From positions 1 to 32,071 of the IMG/VR virus record IMGVR_UViG_3300043544_000306: a DNA stretch of 32,071 bases. The stretch is one strand, 5' to 3'. Below are positions 30,449 to 32,071 of this stretch, piece after piece. The position numbers and the translations under genes were made by a program. Numbering within the stretch: the stretch's first letter is position 1; every line of letters starts with the position of its first letter. This DNA comes from a virus. The notes below the pieces were generated by a model. That model searched no databases. It had not been told where the DNA came from and was given only the letters and a program-made list of their open reading frames with translations.

Positions 30449-31053
30449 CAGCGCGACTGGTCCCGGCCACGGATGCCGAGGCCGTGCTGCGGGCAATCGG
30501 CGGAACAGGCAGCCGTTTGGAGTACCTGTTCTCCCTCTTCCTGAGGAGCTGGTACCTCTACCTCGACGCCGGGGACGGACAAACGCTTGAGCTGTGCGGA
30601 ACGTTCCACCGCACAAAGTCATACTGGCCGGACAGGGAGGAGTACGGCCTCTCGGTCTCTGTCGTCTCAGACCGCCGTGAGTGGTCGTGCAGGGAGATCC
30701 CCATCGTTGTTGAGCGACGCGGCTTTACCCCGGCCCTGTTCGTCCAGTGCCTCGTCGGCGGCTGTGACTGCTGTGACGAGTGCCCGGAGCAGCCCGGCAG
30801 GCCGTCGGCCTCATTCGACGAGGAGCAGCACGCCCTGGTCATCTCCCGCGAAACAGACGGCTGCTGCCTGGCTGATGAGTTCCGGCTTGTCGTTGCTGCC
30901 GAGAACGGCTTGCTCACCGTTTCCTTCGTCGACCGGGACGATTACCACCCGGTCACCCGGAAGCCGCTGGCCGAACCGAAATTCACCGTCCTCGGCAGTA
31001 CCCCGCCATTTGCGCCCGCTGCAGTACCGCGTACAGGCTGTCAGGTTCCCTGA
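30445..31053 (+). CDS. 202-residue Cys-containing unknown protein
   Basis: It starts MTARLVPATDAEAVLRAIGG, coupled to the 94-residue gene. The N-terminal part has LEYLFSLFLRSWYLYLDAGD and LELCGTFHRTKSYWPDREEY. A Cys cluster follows in the middle (QCLVGGCDCCDECPEQPGR), then beta strands (VISRETDGCCLADEFRLVV; LLTVSFVDRDDYHPVTRKPL). The cluster may bind a metal. No known family is recognised. Confidence 0.75.
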   Translation: MTARLVPATDAEAVLRAIGGTGSRLEYLFSLFLRSWYLYLDAGDGQTLELCGTFHRTKSYWPDREEYGLSVSVVSDRREWSCREIPIVVERRGFTPALFVQCLVGGCDCCDECPEQPGRPSASFDEEQHALVISRETDGCCLADEFRLVVAAENGLLTVSFVDRDDYHPVTRKPLAEPKFTVLGSTPPFAPAAVPRTGCQVP

Positions 31054-31109
31054 GGAAAGGAACGCCACCAACACCATCACTTCACCCTGACAATACACGG
31101 GGAAACAAC

Positions 31110-31832
31110 ATGACGAATGCAGATGTTACCACCATTGCCCAGCTGGAGGATGCGAACGGCAAATACGATCTCATCAATGTGGTGGGCATCGATCTCCGTG
31201 GCCAGACCATCAAGGCCAAAACGGTCAGGCTCACCGGGTGTTCGGGAGACGTCATTAATATTGATGCCGATTACCTCATGGTCGAGGGCTGCATGTTCAT
31301 GGGCATTATTACCAGGGCGACCGATGTCCGGTTTATCAAGGCGGCCTTCGACCGTCTTACCATGAAGGAGCCTGCCAATGCACTCGTGATGAACAGGACT
31401 AGCGTCTTTTCCGTTACCACTAAATCTATTGGCGAGGTGTACATCGCTCGCAGCTGGATCAGCTCAATCCTCATTGATAAGGCACAGTTTGTGGCAATAT
31501 ACGACTCTTACATCCAGAACGCCTACACCAATCAAGATCCACCATTCATCTTTTCCCAGAACTCGGCCATTAACCGCACCGAGTGGCCGATCGTTGACGG
31601 CGGCCCCAACGCGCGCGGTGCCCGCCTGAACATGTTCAAGGGCCGCACCCGGAACGGGATCCCTGTCAGAACACTGGAAAACATGGAAGGTTCAGAGGAG
31701 ACCATCCTCGTAACGGTCGGCCACCGCCAGTTTAGCTCCGTCGATGCTGCCGTGAAGCACTGGAGGAAGCACAAGAAAGGCATGCTCGAGCTCCTCGAAA
31801 AGGCGTCCGAGCAGCCAAACAAACGAGAGTGA
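31110..31832 (+). CDS. beta-helix-like protein
   Basis: A 240-residue protein starting MTNADVTTIAQLEDANGKYD. Repeated short strands of about 20-25 residues follow (VVGIDLRGQTIKAKTVRLTG; CSGDVINIDADYLMVEGCMF; TRATDVRFIKAAFDRLTMKE; EVYIARSWISSILIDKAQFV). This spacing is typical of right-handed parallel beta-helices, as in phage tailspikes and pectate-lyase-like proteins. No catalytic residues are evident. The C-terminal part is a basic helix (VDAAVKHWRKHKKGMLELLE). The ribosome site is weak (GGGGAAACAAC). It may be a host-interaction or anti-host protein, as speculation. Confidence 0.75.
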   Translation: MTNADVTTIAQLEDANGKYDLINVVGIDLRGQTIKAKTVRLTGCSGDVINIDADYLMVEGCMFMGIITRATDVRFIKAAFDRLTMKEPANALVMNRTSVFSVTTKSIGEVYIARSWISSILIDKAQFVAIYDSYIQNAYTNQDPPFIFSQNSAINRTEWPIVDGGPNARGARLNMFKGRTRNGIPVRTLENMEGSEETILVTVGHRQFSSVDAAVKHWRKHKKGMLELLEKASEQPNKRE

Positions 31833-31884
31833 GCCAGTGACGGTTTCCTCTAAGTTCAGCCTCGACGCCGACCAGGCTGCTAGG

Positions 31885-31920
31885 CAGGGTGAAAGGTTAG
31901 CGCCGTAACCTTTCACCCTG
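31885..31920. terminator. 15-bp perfect hairpin after the beta-helix gene
   Basis: CAGGGTGAAAGGTTA (31885-31899) with TAACCTTTCACCCTG (31906-31920), loop GCGCCG. Very stable, without a T-run. It lies 50 bases past the stop of the beta-helix gene. Confidence 0.6.
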
Positions 31921-31952
31921 TCGCAGCCCTGGTAACATCCTTTCATCGCGCG

Positions 31953-31982
31953 AATATCCGCCACGCTACGGCGGATATTTTG
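31953..31982 (+). terminator. intrinsic terminator
   Basis: AATATCCGCC (31953-31962), loop ACGCTAC, GGCGGATATT (31970-31979), followed by TTGCTG, so the stem runs into a short T-run. Second terminator of the pair after the beta-helix gene. Confidence 0.65.
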
Positions 31983-32017
31983 CTGTCCGCTTGGGAAGCT
32001 GTTTGTACTCTGCGCCG

Positions 32018-32023
32018 TAAACT
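32018..32023 (+). promoter_or_regulatory. putative leaderless -10 (TAAACT)
   Basis: TAAACT ends six bases before the ATG at 32030. The next bases, TGCTAGCAT (32023-32031), are identical to the palindrome core near 24460. Confidence 0.4.
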
Positions 32024-32029
32024 GCTAGC

Positions 32030-32071
32030 ATGGAGTTGTGGCGGCGGTCCCGGGGTATCGTCCTCCTGGTC
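32030..32071 (+). CDS. start of a gene leaving the window
   Basis: The ATG at 32030 is open to the edge (MELWRRSRGIVLLV): basic residues followed by the beginning of a hydrophobic stretch, as in a signal peptide or membrane anchor. Only 14 codons are present, so the identity cannot be given. It follows two terminators and a TAAACT box. Confidence 0.45.
   Translation, partial: MELWRRSRGIVLLV

Noticed and set aside
31837-31908. A 23-codon frame (GTG) ending inside the hairpin after the beta-helix gene
   Set aside because: No good ribosome site, and its stop is in the terminator stem; most likely not translated.

Overview
The window is a stretch of high-GC phage DNA (a phage contig or prophage), about 32 kb long. 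Everything left of about 24.4 kb is a packed leftward (minus-strand) virion-assembly operon. Read in transcription order it encodes a small zinc-finger protein, the large terminase subunit, three small proteins, the portal, two small proteins, a 1362-residue repeat protein with Ca-binding-type loops, a giant protein of about 2054 residues of the phage 'polyvalent' type, a scaffold-like protein, the major capsid protein, and then a run of beta-rich, probably surface or tail proteins. The run ends in a seven-bladed beta-propeller gene that leaves the window at base 1. No tape-measure, sheath or tail-tube gene is visible, so a short-tailed (podovirus-like) particle is the simplest reading. Start and stop codons overlap (ATGA, TGATG) at many junctions, which points to translational coupling.

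Between about 24.5 and 26.29 kb there is almost no convincing gene. This stretch holds ~50-bp tandem repeats, a 15-bp perfect hairpin, an AT-rich block (about 24.87-25.45 kb) full of local hairpins that ends in terminator-like stems, and a long CT-rich degenerate repeat of CATCTCC/CGTCTCC units. It lies between the terminase operon and the rightward genes. It is the best place in the window for an origin, a packaging site or a large structured RNA.

From 26.2 kb rightwards come small genes of unknown function. Three rightward genes follow a sigma70-like promoter (TTGACT, 17 bases, TACTGT). Two of the spacers between them carry the same RNA architecture: two hairpins with compensatory base changes, and a loop that can pair with bases next to the Shine-Dalgarno. 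Further right are a degenerate transglycosylase-like gene on the minus strand, a DUF3037-like gene, small minus-strand genes with duplicated start regions, two coupled unknown genes, a beta-helix-like protein, terminators, and the first codons of another gene at the right edge.

Several genes appear to use leaderless or extended -10 promoters (TGC-TANNNT, or TANNCT, 6-7 bases before the start codon) beside normal Shine-Dalgarno starts. With the high GC, GTG/TTG starts and AGGAGG ribosome sites, this suggests a high-GC host from a group where leaderless mRNAs are common (Actinobacteria, Deinococcus-Thermus or Chloroflexota). I cannot decide which. I saw no integrase, tRNA, CRISPR array or insertion sequence.
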